64,000 bases of DNA, from NCBI GenBank assembly GCA_021234155.1, contig JAJEKV010000059.1, forward strand, positions 7,227,172 through 7,291,171. The letters run 5' to 3'. Origin of the DNA: Isoetes taiwanensis. Its lineage: Eukaryota > Streptophyta > Lycopodiopsida > Isoetales > Isoetaceae. Below the pieces are notes generated by a model. The model worked only from the letters and a program-made list of their open reading frames with translations, was not told the DNA's origin and did no database searches. The position numbers were made by a program, and so were the translations under genes. Positions 1 to 11,866 of the stretch are shown piece by piece. Each line of letters begins with the position of its first letter. Position 1 is the first letter of the stretch.

Positions 1-66
1 TAGTTATCCACGTCATCCAATGGTTTTAATTGTATCTAATTTATCTTATCCAATGGTTCTTTCTAA

Positions 67-199
67 CGATTTGCACTAAGAATCCAATGGTTCTTTGAAA
101 ACAAGATAACTTATTGCACTTAGACGATTTGCACTAAGAATCCAATGGTTCTTTGAAAACAAGATAACTTATTGCACTTAGACAATTTGCACTAAGAAT
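67..199. repeat. Tandem repeat, 58-bp period, about 2.3 copies
   Basis: A 58-bp unit starting cgatttgcactaag and including ccaatggttctttgaaaac begins at 67, repeats at 125 and starts a third, partial copy at 183. The first two copies are almost identical. No coding content. Bases 200-543 hold no recognisable feature. Confidence 0.85.
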
Positions 200-543
200 T
201 AGAGATGTAATTGTTGGAGCCATCAAGCAAAATACCCACAGCTAACACCTTAAACCTAAAAACACAAACTAGGAAAACCTTGCTTAGGAGTCATGTGCAC
301 TGAAAGGTATCAGAGCTCCTCCCGCATGGTAATCCTCTAAACTAGTGGCTAGGCGTTATAGTTTGGCAGCTCCCCAATTCCAAACAATTGCATCGAATAT
401 CTTTGTCATACTTACGCATAGGAATCCTTTAAATCGTTGACTAAGCTTCCTAAGGAGTATGGATGCAATAGAATTGACAATTCCTATTTTGAAACAGTTA
501 ACTATCCATTTGGCACTACTTAATTTGTTTTATGTCACGGGAA

Positions 544-1018
544 ATTATTTTTAGTATAACAACCAACACATAACTACCATTAACATTAATTAACACAACC
601 ATTGGGTCCAACACATTTAAATTAAAATCCCCCTTAGACCCCCTTTGGTTTGGGTGCATATTCACACGGGGGGTGACTCTAGGGCAACGAGAGATTTGTT
701 GGATAGGCATATTCACCCCTTATTCCTTAATCTACACCGTACGTAAAGTTCCTCGTTTGTGGGGTATGCAAGTACAAAATTTGCTATACTGTATAACAAG
801 ATTTGCAAAATACTATAAGATTTGAACCAAAATACTATATGGTGTTGATTTTGTACGTGCAAAATATAATTATAGGGGCTCTCTGCCCCACGTCAGGTGT
901 GAATATGCACCCAAACCAAAGGGGGTCTAAGGGGATTTTAATTTAAATGTGTTGGACCCAATGGTTGTGTTAATTAATGTTAATGGTAGTTATGTGTTGG
1001 TTGTTATACTAAAAATTT
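544..1018. mobile_element. Foldback / MITE-like element with about 122-bp inverted arms
   Basis: The left arm (about 544-668) and right arm (about 897-1018) are near-perfect reverse complements, from ttagtataacaaccaacac at the outer left edge to gttggttgttatactaaaaa at the outer right edge. The 230-bp spacer is AT-rich and non-coding. No convincing target duplication is visible. Short open frames across the arms are inverted copies of each other and are not genes. Confidence 0.8.
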
Positions 1019-2160
1019 TTGGCCCCAAACCCCTAAAAAAGCAAACATCGTAAAAACATGTAAAACATGCAAAACTCCTATGATTTTCTTTCTAAAAGCA
1101 TGAAATAATCTGTGCCTTTCCACATACAAATCCTTGTGATATAAAATATCAATTTCATTGTGTTGATTAATATTATACCAATACCAATATTAATACATGA
1201 GGTAGCTAGATATCGTGGTTGTCCAAAAGATACTTCACTTTCAAGGGTTGAATACTATTTCATTAGGCATAACATGGAACCAGCCATGAACACCAACAAG
1301 ATAGGGATTACCCCTAAGATAGGAAGGGTAGTCGTCTTCTTATGCTACATGCTTTGTTATTACGAGTAGCCCACCAATGCAATTCACAATGCCTTCCCCA
1401 TCATGGAACATAATAGGGTCAACAAAATTGACTTTCCAGTTTTATAGCGGGATACATCAGCCCTCCAAAACAACGGTTCAACATAAGTTGGTCTTCTAAA
1501 GTCTACTACTGAAGCAATTAAAAGGTGTAGCTTTCTAGTTTTTCTTTCCCTTTGCTCGAACTTACTTCCATGATTCCTACCGCCGATTCGCACATTGTTC
1601 TCTCTAGGTTCCCACTTAACTAGTTATCCCTCCAATTCTTTGCAGGCTTCCACACCTGATTCAAGAGGCTCTAACCAATATTAAATTCTTTCTTCTAGAC
1701 ACCAGCATTTTTGGGTACTTTTTTAAGGCATGGTTCTCCTTGCATAAGCATTGTATAAAGAAGTGAAGATGGATGCTCCCCCTCATCAACGTCAACACAT
1801 GACTAGTTCCTATTCAAATGGTCGTGTTTAAGCAATTCAGGTAGCATGTGCAAGTGCATCTATTTAAATCTTCATCAAATACTAACGATCACTTTGGACA
1901 TGCCTCAAATCCTTGCCCTGAAGGGATTTCCTCCAATGCGCACAATGCTTCAAATGGAAAAACACCAACATATGTAGGCTATGCCTTGAAATAGCTGGTT
2001 CAATGTTACAATGCCTCAACTATACATATATTGGAAATGTAATGTAATGTATTTCTCTCGGCCAATCAAAAAACCCTTCAGGTCCATAGGTCGCAAAACA
2101 TCAAATAAATCGAGAACAATCCAGAAATTCATGCATTCCATCTTTCACAATTGCATGTCC
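1019..2160. other. Intergenic, nothing recognised
   Basis: AT-rich sequence with only short open frames of random character (under 70 codons) on both strands. I see no conserved domain, RNA gene or repeat here. Confidence 0.5.
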
Positions 2161-2214
2161 ACCGAACGGGCCCATGGTAGACCTTTCGAGTATTCGAACC
2201 TTGAATGTGCCTCG

Positions 2215-2365
2215 TGCGTTCGAGAGACACCGCATAAATGGGTAGAAGCGACTACTCATAAACGCGTCTAGACGGTTTTGCCCGGTTGGTTAAGGGCATG
2301 CATCCGGTTAGGAACGTTATGTTGCTTGGTATTTGAGCGGGTCTCGAAGTTCGAGTCTCCATGGG
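2215..2365 (+). repeat. tRNA-derived SINE-like repeat, copy 1
   Basis: A module reading cgagagacaccgcataaatggg ... gacggttttgccc precedes an A-box-like ggttggttaaggg (2284-2296) and a B-box gttcgagtc (2349-2357). That order and spacing fit a Pol III internal promoter. The module recurs at about 2510-2660 and 14590-14720. No cloverleaf could be drawn, so this is called a SINE-like repeat and not a tRNA gene. Confidence 0.55.
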
Positions 2366-2509
2366 TGCCTATATGCATGGGCATTGTGACATGGTATGAC
2401 ATAGACATGGTATAGCCTTGGATGCTCGAGGGCGAGCATAGTTCTAGTGGGAGAGGCAGTACTTCGGGCCCATGGTAGACCGCCGAGTATTGAACCTTGA
2501 ATGTACTGT

Positions 2510-2660
2510 GGGGCGTTCCGAGACACCCGGCATAAATGGGTAGAAGCGACTACTCATAAACGTCTAGACGGTTTTGCCCAGTTGGTTAAGGGCATGTCGG
2601 TTAGGAACGTTACTAGTCCATTGGGTTAGCAATTAAGAGATCTTGTGTTCAAGTCTCTGG
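2510..2660 (+). repeat. tRNA-derived SINE-like repeat, copy 2
   Basis: Second copy of the module: gagacacccggcataaatgggtag, gttggttaagggcatgtcgg (A-box region, 2581-2600), and a B-box gttcaagtc at 2647-2655. After ggaacgtta it diverges from copy 1. It lies immediately upstream of the compact LTR element that starts at 2741. Confidence 0.5.
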
Positions 2661-2740
2661 GGGTCCGTCATATGTCATCATGGACGCTGCCAATGTGGCA
2701 TGACGTAAAAATACTATCTATCTATTTTATTTTATTTAAT

Positions 2741-5179
2741 TGTGACGAGCCTGCCGAGTTGACCCTCCTGGCAACTCGGGATCTTGTCAAAACTTGCGAA
2801 AACTCTTACTAGGTTTGTGTGGCAAACAGTTGAGTATGGTGAAGAATTGAATCTTCCTTGACAATTGAACTTTCATTCTTCATATTCAATGGACAAATTC
2901 TATAAACTCAATATCCATCAAGTACAATGTGAATTCACTACACAATACAATAAAATGCGGCCAGTTTTGCTCAGAATCTTCTAGCCGACCATGCTCCCCA
3001 AGCTCCATATCTATGCTTGCTTGCTACTTTGCGCACATGCATTCATGGGGTTAGTCCTCGTGGACTAAGTGGGGATCCCCGGCTGCCACTGCATGCATGG
3101 AAATACTCTGCAATTCTTGGATAAGCACAAACACAGACGGAAAATCCTACGTGAGTACAGTGCTAAGACAATGACAACATAATCCAAAGAAATATCAACA
3201 TGAACATTAGAAGCAAGACATAGTCAAAAAATACCAAACCATCATGACACATAGCTCAGGGACAATGGGAAGCTCGGCCAGCCTACATGCATGCCCGGTT
3301 AGCAGGGAGAAATGCCCGTGACTCACATTTCGAGCCCCCCATGAGTTGGTGGGGTAAAACCTCGTATCGCATACCCTTCCCCACCACGCCTGGCGGAGGA
3401 CCTCTTACCATGGAGTTCACAAGAGTTGATCCGACGTAGCAATCCCGGCCCGGAGAACTAACGCCGGTGTCACGAAAGCACAAGAATACCATAGAGAATC
3501 ACAGGATGAACATGAGCATGCCGGAGCAACCTAGGCCACCGAACCTAGAAGTCCGACCCAGGAGGTTTCAATAGACATCAAATACCAAGACAACAAATTG
3601 GACAATGCAAGACCAAGACATGTGAAGTTCATTAGAATGTTTACTATCATGTGCCTAGATTATATTGTTGCTGATGTTGTCTATACAACCCTGTCCAAGT
3701 TGAAGTAGCTAGGTTCGCGATGAAGATAATGATCGCAATCCAACACGCCGAGGAAGCCATAAGCCTAAGCTGCGTCCTTGATGTAGCTCCAATAACTATA
3801 TGCGTTCTGATCAAGGAAAGATACTAACATCTTCTATCTTCGCGCAAAACTTACCTCAAAATCATCCTCCCATGAGGAATACAACGTTCCATAATGTTTA
3901 TACTCTGAATCCATTAGCTATGATGCTCTTGATAAAATACAATGCAACAGTTTTGAAAACTTATAGTTATGCACTCGGACTAAGACTTCATGCTATAACC
4001 ACATTCAGAAACCCCCAAGCTTCACATGGCTCTCCCTTGTACTAATGTGGACCCGTCTCAATCTCAATAATCCTTAAGGTCGATGACCGCTTATTCCTAT
4101 TTCAAGATCCACATGCTTAACTTGATCTTTGAAATCCTTGATGGGGTCGTTGACGCTCTAAACGCCCCAGGCTGGGCTACTTTTCAGCATTAGCTCCATC
4201 TCCATGAGCTAAGAAAGATACTTTATCCCAATCCTTAGAATTTTACCATAGTTAGACAATTATCAAACAATGCATATTCTTACTATTATGATTATTCCGC
4301 CAAACTCTTCATGCTCCGATCTCCTCTGGCCGCTAAGCTCAAATGCAACCCAATTCCATCTATGAGGACTTAGCTTCATATTAGGATATGCAAATAAATT
4401 GAAAAAGGCAGCAAATACAAGACCAACAAAATAAAGCACAAAACCAAAATGACAAAACATATGAACACAAATGGCATTGAGAGCTTCGGGAGCCGACCGA
4501 TTTAATCTAATTACGCCTTTTTTTAAAGTTTCCATGCTGAATCGGTGCTCTTCATGTACTATTCAGCCATTCTTGCCTTAAAATCAGCCTTACAGGATAT
4601 ATTTGCAATCGTTGATTATCTTCTCTAGCCTTATGAGTCTCCAACAATTCATAATCTATCATATTTGCATGCAAAAATCATGTGCGAGACTAATCATGGC
4701 AGCTCATAGCACACCTCAATTGATCAAAAGCAAAACCCCACCTGAGAATTTCTTGGCGGATAGACCTCTGGACCCCTTGCAATTGATTGCGCCTCCAAAG
4801 ATCGTCTTCTAACTCCAAGAATCAAACCTGAAAAAAGAACATACATAGTGCAGTCAATTCTGACCCAGCATCACAATTTCTGTCATAACGTTCTCATACA
4901 GATGAGTTTCGGCCTGATCAGATCCATTCCGGAAAGCTAACTTAATGATCTTTCCAGCAAAAGAAAAATCATCTAAAAAGGATCTCGGGTCGCCGAGATA
5001 TGATGCTTCAAAAATCGGGTTCTAAAACTGCCCAGAATTGCTCCCCCGCCTTCATGCTCGCGCAACAATACTTTCTCCAAAGAGACAAAACCCTGGTCTC
5101 ATGCTGTATACATGCCATGAATATGTATATACATACATAAATATGTATATTGACCCATTAGGTGGCCGGGATGGATTCA
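2741..5179 (-). repeat. 3' LTR of compact element
   Basis: The plus-strand edge tgtgacgagcctg corresponds to a CA end in sense. The other end (sense TGAATCC) abuts a polypurine tract. Apart from CG/CNG positions it is nearly identical to 5477-7902 over its whole length. No protein-coding frame is conserved between the two LTRs. Confidence 0.78.
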
Positions 5180-5463
5180 GATCTCCCCTTCTAAAATTTA
5201 ACCCATGTCCTCATGGGTCGATCATTGATTTGGTGAAGCAATTCTCCAGCAACTTATAAAATCGATATGCAATGCCAACTTATTCACTAATTCATACCTC
5301 AACATCATCAGGAATTGTTCTCATTGCTTATATGGAGACTTCCCTCTTGAATACTTCTATAGTAACCACAAAGCCTCTAAATACTACTCCTCCTCTTGAG
5401 GATAGCACTTCTAAATCTCCGTAATCCACGGATCATAATGTCAACATCCAAAGATCCAACATT

Positions 5464-5475
5464 GCTCTGATACCA
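5464..5475 (-). promoter_or_regulatory. Primer-binding site, tRNA-iMet type
   Basis: The plus strand reads gctctgatacca, the complement of TGGTATCAGAGC, the usual plant initiator-tRNA primer site. It sits one or two bases from the LTR edge. Confidence 0.85.
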
Positions 5476-5476
5476 A

Positions 5477-7902
5477 CCAGACGAGCCTGCGAGTTGACCC
5501 TCCCCCGCTTTCGGGATCTTGTCAAAACTTGCGAAAACTCTTACTAGGTTTGTGTGGCAAGCGGTTGAGTATGGTGAAGAATTGAATCTTCCTTGACAAT
5601 TGAACTTTCATTCTTCATATTCAATGGACAAATTCTATAAACTCAATATCCATCAAGTACAATGTGAATTCACTACATAATACAATAAAATGCAGCAGTT
5701 TTGCTCAGAATCTTCTAGCGCGACCATGCTCCCAAGCTCCATATCTATGCTTGCTTGCTACTTCACTGCACATGCATTCACTGGGGTTAGTCCTCGTGAC
5801 TAAGTGGGGATCCCTGGCTGCCACTGCATGCATGGAAATACTCTGCAATTCTTGGATAAGCACAAACACAGACGGAAAATCCTACGTGAGTACAGTGCTA
5901 AGACAATGACAACATAATCCAAAGAAATATCAACATGAACATTAGAAGCAAGACATAGTCAAAAAATACCAAACCATCATGACACATAGCTCAGGGACAA
6001 TGGGAAGCTCGGCCCGACCTACATGCAGGCCTCCCAGAATTGAGAAATGCCCAACCCGACTCACATTTCGAGCCCCGTTGGCGGAGTTGGTGGGGTAAAC
6101 CTCAGACAAGATACCCTTCCCACCCACGCCCGGGTATTTGGAGGACCTCTTACCATGGAGTTCACAAGAGTTGATCGACGAGCAATCCCGGCCGGAGAAC
6201 TAACGCCCGTGTCACAGAGCACAAGAATACCATAGAGAATCACAGATGAACATGAGCATGCCGGAGCAACCTAGGCCACCGAACCTAGAAGTCCGACCCC
6301 GGAGGTTTCAATAGACATCAAATACCAAGACAACAGTGGACAATGCAAGACCAAGACATGTGAAGTTCATTAGAATGTTTACTATCATGTGCCTAGATTA
6401 TATCGTTGCTGATGTTGTCTATACAACTTGTCCAAGTTGAAGTAGCTAGGTTACCGATGAAGATAATGATCGCGAATCCAACACGCCGAGGAAGCCATAA
6501 GCCTAAGCTGCCCTTGATGTAGCTCCAATAACTATGTACGTTACTGATCAAGGAAAGATACTAACATCTTCTATACTGCAAAACTTACCTCAAAATCATC
6601 CTCCCATGAGGAATACAACGTTCCATAATGTTTATACTTCGAATCCATTAGCTATGATGCTCTTGATAAAATACAATGCAACAGCTTGAAAACTTATAGT
6701 TATGCACTCAGACTAGCAGTACTTCATGCTATAACCACATTCAGAAACCCCCAAGCTTCACATGGCTCTCCTTGTACTAATGTGTACCCGTCTCAATCTC
6801 AATAATCCTTAAGGTCAGATGACCGCTTATTCCTATTTCAAGATCCACATGCTAAACTTGATGTTGAAATCCTTGATGCCGAGGGGTCGTTGAACACGCC
6901 CTGTCTTTGGGCTACTTTTCAGCATTAGCTCCATCTCCATGAGCTAAGAAAGATACTTTATCCCAATCCTTAGAATTTTACCATAGTTAGACAATTATCA
7001 AACAATGCATATTCTTACTATTATGATTATTCCTCGACTCTTCATGTCCGATCTCCTCTCACGCTAAGCTCAAATGCAACCCAATTCCATCTATGAGGAC
7101 TTAGCTTCATATTAGGATATGCAAATAAATTGAAAAAGGCAACAAAATACAAGACCAACAAAATAAAGCACAAAACCAAAATGACAAAAACATATGAACA
7201 CAAAATGGCATTGAGAGCTCCTGAGCCGACCAGATTTAATCTAATTTCGCCTTTTTAAAGTTTCCATGCTGAATCGGTGCTCTTCATGTACTATTCAGCC
7301 ATTCTTGCCTTAAAATCAGCCTTACGAGGGGATATTTGCAATCGTTGATTATCTTCTCTAGCCTTATGAGTCTCCAACGAATTCATAATCTATCATATTT
7401 GCATGCAAAAATCATGTGCGCACTAATCATGGCAGCTCATAGCACACCTCAATTGATCAAAAGCAAAACCCCACCTGAGAATTTCTTCGCGGATAGACCT
7501 CTGGACCCCTTGCAATTGATTGCGCCTCCAAAGATCGTCTTCTAACTCCAAGAATCAAACCGCGGAAGAACATACATAGTGCAGTCAATTCTGACCCAGC
7601 ATCACAATTTCTGTCATAACGTTCTCATACAGATGAGTTTCGGCCTGATCAGATCCATTCCGAAAGCTAACTTAATGATCTTTCCAGCAAAAGAAAAATC
7701 ATCTAAAAGGATCTCGGGTCGCCGAGATATGATGCTTCAAAAATCGGGTTCTAAAACTGCCCAGAATTGCTCCCCCGCCTTCATGCTCGCAACAATACTT
7801 TCTCCAAAGAGACAAAACCCTGGTCTCATGTGTATACATGCCATGAATATGTATATACATACATAAATATGTATATTGACCCATTAGGTGGCCAGGATTA
7901 CA
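5477..7902 (-). repeat. 5' LTR of compact element
   Basis: Direct repeat of 2741-5179, ending near 7902 (ggattaca). The first four bases differ from the left LTR (ccag against tgtg), which makes the exact edge uncertain. Confidence 0.75.
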
Positions 7903-10574
7903 TCCACAAAGCATGAACACCAATGAACAACACTCAAATCCCCTAATGCAAAAACATCTACTGTTGTCTTAGGAAATGAATGCAAATCGATAGCCCCCGC
8001 CAGAGATTTTATCAAAGGCGAGATGAATATTCTATGGAGTCTAATGACTGATTGGGCTTCCCCAATGTTGTAGTTGCAAAGGTAAATTTTACATGGCAAT
8101 TGAGCCTACTCAGATCTCTCTCAATGCTTGGGCTTTGTTTTCGCTTCTCTCGAAGGAACACAACCCATTATTCCGCCAGATGTTTTTGTCAAGCAAAAGC
8201 TTTTACGTTTAAATCTGAGCCTACTCTGATCAAAAGAAATTCTACCAGCAGCAATTCATCACAGATACGAGAAAATAAATGGAATCCAAAAGCCAGCTAC
8301 AAGCATCAAATTCAACGCCATAAGGTAATTCCGAATTACCATAGAAATGAAGTGTATGGCATACAGAGATACAGAGATGAATAAAAAAAGAGGTACTCTG
8401 AACTCCAGCTCTGGCGAAGAAGACTCGCCTTTGGTAGTGCTTTAGGGCAGGAAAAAGTAAAGGGTCAGAGACAGAAACAATGAGTTTAGTTTATCCAAAC
8501 TCTGCATATGCCTTCCCACGCCATACCTCTTCAAACCCGTTCATTTTTTTCCGTTCTGCGCTTCCTACCCGCTAGTCAAACCAACAGTCCTTTTTGATCC
8601 ACCCCCAAATCGCAATGTTGGAAGTTTCCAGCTTAGGGCATTCTTCCCCCTTGATTCCCAAGTGGGTTTGCCAGGATGATGCTGTAAAGGGCTTGGTTCA
8701 CAGAGATGAAAAAAGGAAAATAGCTCCATCGTTCAAAACACAAAAGCAGGAGGAAGGACTTTCATGGATTGGCAAGCATCTGCTTCAAGCACTCAGGTAG
8801 CTCTCTGCTGGAACCGGTTAAGCGCTGCCCAAATCCGATGCTGCTTGAATCCGACCCACATAACCACGCCCTTACAGCAAAAAACCCTAAAATGAGCTGC
8901 TCGAGCTTTGCATGTCGAGCAAAAAAAAATATAATACGAAAAATAAAACTTAACTGAAAAATACTACATATATGGGTCTACACCATTGAAAAGAGGCATT
9001 AAAATTAATTCAAGCGTATGCAAATACAATGGGCACTCTAGATGTACTAATTAGTAGGCCTTGTATAATACGCCCATCAAATCATATAAAAACCATTGGA
9101 AAAACCGTACAAAAATACAAAAAAAACCCCCTTATTATTATGCTACATATTCTCGGTCTAGACTTAGTGTGATTTATCTAGACGATGGTGAAAATTACAA
9201 ATTTCGGTCCCATCGGGAATGTTCAAACCACCAGAAAATCAGAAACTTTGCTGCAGTCTTATCCACTAACTTTCTTCGTATTTAGATTAGTGGGTAATGC
9301 CTAACTATCTAATTCTTTCTCATTGTAACTTCCTTTTTTAAGATACTTCGTTTGAGGATTTCTCAATATGCTTATGGATGATATTGCATTATGCATATGT
9401 AGGTTTTTGCAGGCAGCTGAATTGGGTGGAAAGATTATCTCTTAAGGGCCTTTATTCTTGTTTAAATGGCAATCTTGCTGGAGTTCTGCTGTAAGTGCTT
9501 TCTTCCTTTTTTACAGGTTATAATCTCCATAGAAAACGTTGTATCAAAGACATGATTGTATGAAGAATCATAATATCTTAGACAACTTATGCAACAAGCA
9601 AACAATTGTTAAGACTCCTAAGAGAACCTCCACATCCGCATGAATGTTTGGTGCTTATGACAAACAGGATTGCTGTACCATACTGTGCTCGAATGCATGA
9701 ATGCGAAGGAAGGAGGACCCTAAGTGAAGTTATTTATGCCCTTTAGAACTTGATAGGAAGTAAAGAATTATAGATGGCACAGGGGTTCCATCAGGGATCA
9801 AAGGGACTACTTCCTTTGCCTGGGGGCAATTGGACTTGGCTAACTAATTGGGTGTGTACAAACCTATCAAGTAGAAGCTACTTAAAATATTTTCAGATAA
9901 TATTAGTTCAATTGCTGGTTCGCTCCTTCAACCTCTTGTATTGCAACCTCTTGTATTTTCCTGTAATTACATAGTTTACAACTTTGGTTGTTTTTACTTG
10001 TTAAAACTGGCCATTGAAACCAGAGGTAAGTTTAGTAACTTCAATAAGAGCATAAACTTCAACAATAATAGACCATCATATGCCCGATCAAATGCATCAA
10101 CATTAGTCCAAATAGCCCTATTTGAATCATAAGCACATCCAATAATGCATGCATGCATGATTTTACCTTTTGTAAAATTGCAGCATGTGATGCAAAGGCT
10201 AGTAAATGCCTTCTTATTTACTTCATGCCTTCCTTGCAGATTTGGTGAAAAAGTTGGATGATTTTATTTTAGTGTGCATGAGCTCCAACAGCAAAATCCC
10301 ACAATGTGAGATTCTCAACATCAGGCTGATGAAATCAGTAGCTAATCATATCACATTCATGAGAAGAGTAGTGTAGACAACATAAACACCTCAAACAACT
10401 TCTTGTGCATATATAACAATATCTTGATAAAAGCAAATTCCTGATGCATCAAAGGTAGGGCGAATTCAGAACATTATAAATGTGGTATGCAGGGAACAAG
10501 GAGGATGTATTGATAATAGCACGATACATCGAGGAAGAACGGACATCGAGGATAGCCCAACTAAATTTCTCCAT
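7903..10574. other. Intergenic; no gene recognised, one possible exon
   Basis: Several open frames of 60-110 codons occur (for example 8052-8384 and 8594-8800, plus strand), with no recognisable motif. One exon-like piece lies at about 9411-9492: a pyrimidine-rich tract ending in tttttgcag, one open frame beginning QLNWVERLSLKG, then gtaagt. No partner exon was found. This may be a remnant of a spliced gene, or chance. Confidence 0.3.
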
Positions 10575-11866
10575 TTCTGTCTCTGCACAGTTTTTGTGAG
10601 AACACAGGTCTGCGTGTTAATCTCCAAAAGACCAAGCTTTTGGTAGTTCAATCTTCTCGTCACAATGTTCCCACTATGCACTATGATAGCCGCGAAGTTG
10701 AAGTTGTAGATAGCTACAAGTATCTTGGTGTGGAATTCTGTAAGAACACACTTTGGGAACAGTGTATTACCAAGCGGGTGGCTGCTGGATGGAGAGCACT
10801 CTATGCAATGCAAAACAATTGTTTTCGCGCAGAAATTCATGATTGGCCACGGAAAGCCCACTTGTTTCGGGCTTTGGTAGAGCCACATTTTTTGTATGGT
10901 TCGAAGTGTGGGGGCCGCGCCATTAGTGCTAGTGCTTGGGAGAGCTTTGAGGGGCAAAAGTCTTTTCTCACTTACAACCCTGAGTTAAAACAACGGTGCC
11001 CTATGCTATTCTTTTTACAAGAGATGTGTTTTTGGCCTCTTCAATATTCTCGCCATGAAGCGCTATCTCCACTATATCCGCAAGGTGCACCACATGGATG
11101 ATGTTAGGTATCATGTTCTTGCACTTGCCATGGTCAATCTCCTCAAAGATTTGAAATGATGTTGGAAAGAGCATTGCACTACATGGTTTGCCCGTTGGTC
11201 AGGCAACCGAGAACCTTCGCCGATGCTTGCTAGTTCTCGATCTTGAGCTTTGCAACAATATCTCAAAGGTCGCTTTTTCAAAAAAGATATTGGACGCAGT
11301 TATTTTAGCCCAAGAAAAAACGGGTCATTATCATGCACACATAAATCCCACCTTAGCACCGTGGCCCCAAGCTTATTTGTTTGCTTCATTGTCCAGAACA
11401 AGCTTGTAGCTATTGCATCAATTCGCACGGGTCCCACAGTGCTACGGATTGAGACGTGATAGATGGGGAGCCGCGAATTGCCCGAGAAGTTTAGACTATG
11501 TGCCTCGCTGCCGCCATGTGTTATTGAAGATGAAAGCCATACTCTTCGAGTTGCCCTAGTCCGAATCATTTTTTGACCTTAGCATTCTATTCCACGCCCA
11601 CAACTTCTCGTGAGCACCATCCGCATGACTTAGCATTATACATACTTGAGGTTCTAGATAAACGCCCGCAATTATCGAGCCCTCCGAGTCATTATCTCCG
11701 CTTGTCTAGTATCATCATTACCGCAAAGGTTTTTCCCTTGAAAACCTTTTCGAGGCGTTTTTTTTAATCCTAGTAGTAATGATTGTACTAGCCCATTGTA
11801 TGGGTCCCATGACCTATTGGTCTCCGTGGACGTTAAAAAAACTATTCTATTCTGTTCTATTGTAAA
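10575..11866 (+). pseudogene. LINE (non-LTR retrotransposon) 3' fragment: end of reverse transcriptase to 3' tail
   Basis: The frame through about 10583-10950 carries the late part of a LINE reverse transcriptase: GLRVNLQKTK, then YKYLGVEF, then KRVAAGWRALYAMQ and a connection region with FLYGSK. Around 11400-11560 a Cys/His-containing C-terminal region follows (RIETW, RELPEKFRLCASL, IEDESHTL), typical of plant LINEs after the reverse transcriptase. Frameshifts and stops break the frame repeatedly and everything upstream of the thumb region is missing, so it is a 5'-truncated dead copy. It ends with gacgttaaaaaaactattctattctgttc (about 11832-11860), a tail shared with a remnant near 54705. 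Confidence 0.85.

Larger units (their letters stand above)
2741..7902 (-). mobile_element. Compact non-autonomous LTR retrotransposon: 2.4-kb LTRs, about 300-bp interior
   Basis: Two direct copies of about 2.43 kb (2741-5179 and 5477-7902) flank only about 300 bp. A primer-binding site complementary to initiator methionine tRNA lies at 5464-5475, read on the minus strand. A purine-rich tract (sense agaaggggagatc) adjoins the left LTR, so the element runs right to left. No gag or pol is present, so it must rely on proteins from elsewhere. The 5-bp flanks (ttaat left, tccac right) do not match, so at least one end may be rearranged. The outermost bases of the right end are uncertain. Confidence 0.75.

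Noticed and set aside
2277-2365. tRNA gene
   Set aside because: A- and B-box-like motifs are present but no cloverleaf with acceptor and anticodon stems could be drawn, and copies differ between the boxes.
10466-10957. 163-codon minus-strand frame
   Set aside because: Lies antisense to the LINE reverse transcriptase, whose plus-strand frame has clear family motifs.
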